Shown piece after piece: positions 62,731 to 64,000 of a stretch of 64,000 nucleotides of DNA. Every line of letters starts with the position of its first letter. Positions within the stretch are counted from its first letter, which is position 1. Origin of the DNA: Rhabdornis inornatus (lineage: Eukaryota; Chordata; Aves; Passeriformes; Rhabdornithidae). The notes beneath the pieces were generated by a model, which saw only the letters and a list, made by a program, of their open reading frames with translations, ran no database searches and was not told where the DNA came from. The stretch spans positions 2,232,001-2,296,000 of the forward strand of contig VWZS01009934.1 of assembly GCA_013397075.1 (NCBI GenBank). Direction: 5' to 3'. Made by a program: the position numbers and the translations under genes.

Positions 62731-64000
62731 AGAGATGAATGTAATTTAATTTAATCTGTTATTTATGTCACCACACTGAAGGGGCAGGAATTTCTGGCAG
62801 CAAAGGGTTTGCCTGAATTGGTTTGCCTTTTATCGTTGTTGTTTGTGAAAGTGATACCATAATATGATCATTACTTCGAGTACTAGGTTTAAGCAGGATT
62901 TGAAGTTTGGTGGGTCTTTTTCACCTAGGCAAGGATTTTTAGTTAATCTAGTTCGCCTTGGAAGCCAGCAGTTTTCTTACAGACTAGTGCTATTTGTCTA
63001 AATGGGGCTGTTCTGCTGGCTGTCAAGTACAGACATTAGCTCTGGCATCCTTTTTGTTCCATGCCATTACTTCTGCACACCAAAATCTCTCTAGTTTGGA
63101 AGACTTACAGCAAGTACATTTCTGGGGTAGGAAGGAAAGCAAGGTGCATAGGAAAAGAGGAAAAGAGCAACCAAACTAGTAAAAAAAGAACGTGAACAAA
63201 ACTTTTTTGTAGACAGGGAATGGGAAATGCAACCTGTTTCCAGTTTGGTCACTTTTCTGTATTGGGAGTTCATTCCCATGAGTTCGTCTCTGCAGTCTGT
63301 GAAAGACAAAAAGAAACTGCACCAACCAGCATGGATTCATTCTCCCTTCTCGTGCTGGCAGCTTCTCACTCAGTGGAAATGGTCGTGGTTTTGCTGAAGC
63401 AGAGTCTCCTTTTGCTGTGATGGGAATGTCTCATTGCTCTCCTGATGGCAGCTATAGTGATTGCTTGGGGAGAAAAGGCACAGGTACTTGGACTGTGCCT
63501 TTCAAATTGCTACCATCGTTTATACAGATTCTTAATTGTGCTCATTTCTCACCTTCTTTTTAAAGTAGTTTAAATGGGTCAATTAGAGATGTTCGTCCTT
63601 AACGATTTTTATTTCTTGTTGAAAGATGTAAAACCACTTTGCTTTAGTTTTTAAAGAGCTGAATTTTTTCTGTCCTAGCTGTGTGCCAGAATGGCTGTAT
63701 TATACACTGTTCACCTTCTTCCTTCTGGATTCTTAGAACACTTCAGGCGGTCAGATACGAAGGTGGGATAGATATGATCACACTAAATAGTGAAAAGAAG
63801 CTGAGGTGTCAGAGTTCTTATTAGGCTGAAAGGAGGCGTGCCGGTCAATGTGAGGTTTCCTGGCACGGCTGAAAATTTGGCTGGAAATGCCTGCCAGGAC
63901 AGCGCACTGCTGGGGACTGTCCATTAGGGGTCAGCGAAGCTCCGCTAGTGGAGGACTCTGTTCCTGCGTTGTTTTGGTACAAGGAAGGAAGTACTGAAGT
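62731..64000. other. Intergenic, no gene recognised
   Basis: No gene seen. The last 200 bases become slightly more CpG-containing but hold no clear exon. Confidence 0.45.

Noticed and set aside
1..64000. CRISPR arrays, bacterial operons, phage or defence systems
   Set aside because: No regularly spaced repeats or prokaryotic gene organisation; the introns, CpG island and CR1 elements identify vertebrate nuclear DNA.

Overview
This window looks like bird (at least sauropsid) nuclear DNA. It is AT-rich, gene-poor and intron-rich, and most recognisable repeats are fragments of CR1, the LINE family that dominates bird genomes. There is also one solo endogenous-retrovirus LTR. Species cannot be named from the sequence. 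No bacterial genes, CRISPR arrays, operons or new defence-like systems were seen.

The only protein-coding gene I can support is RAB12, a Rab-family small GTPase on the + strand. It has six coding exons between 36288 and 58516, and canonical GT/AG sites with consistent phases join them into a 250-residue protein. That protein carries every G-box, the switch-II serine that LRRK2 phosphorylates in mammals, and a C-terminal Cys-Cys prenylation site. Exon 1 sits in a CpG island (about 36.2-37.3 kb). A 3' UTR of about 1.1 kb follows the stop, with poly(A) signals at 59212 and 59617.

Layout: 1-36 kb is intergenic DNA upstream of RAB12, with CR1 pieces at 1755-2170, 19815-22390, 29104-29862, 35518-35680 and 36063-36210. 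The 19.8-22.2 kb CR1 is split by a 632-bp solo LTR with a perfect 6-bp target-site duplication. 36.1-37.3 kb holds the RAB12 promoter/exon 1 region. 37.3-58.4 kb is RAB12 introns 1 to 5 with the internal exons. 58.5-59.6 kb is the last exon and 3' UTR. 59.7-64 kb is downstream intergenic DNA with one large antisense CR1 piece (61830-62730).

The main anomaly is at the RAB12 5' end. Three single Ns (36211, 36685, 36933) break it into blocks. An 87-bp block and a 295-bp block are each present twice with no difference, and the second contains most of exon 1. The overlaps show that the two small blocks between the outer Ns are placed in the wrong order, so the 'second exon 1' is an assembly artefact and not a tandem duplication.

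In human, RAB12 lies between PTPRM and MTCL1. Neither is visible here; that is outside knowledge, not something seen in the window.
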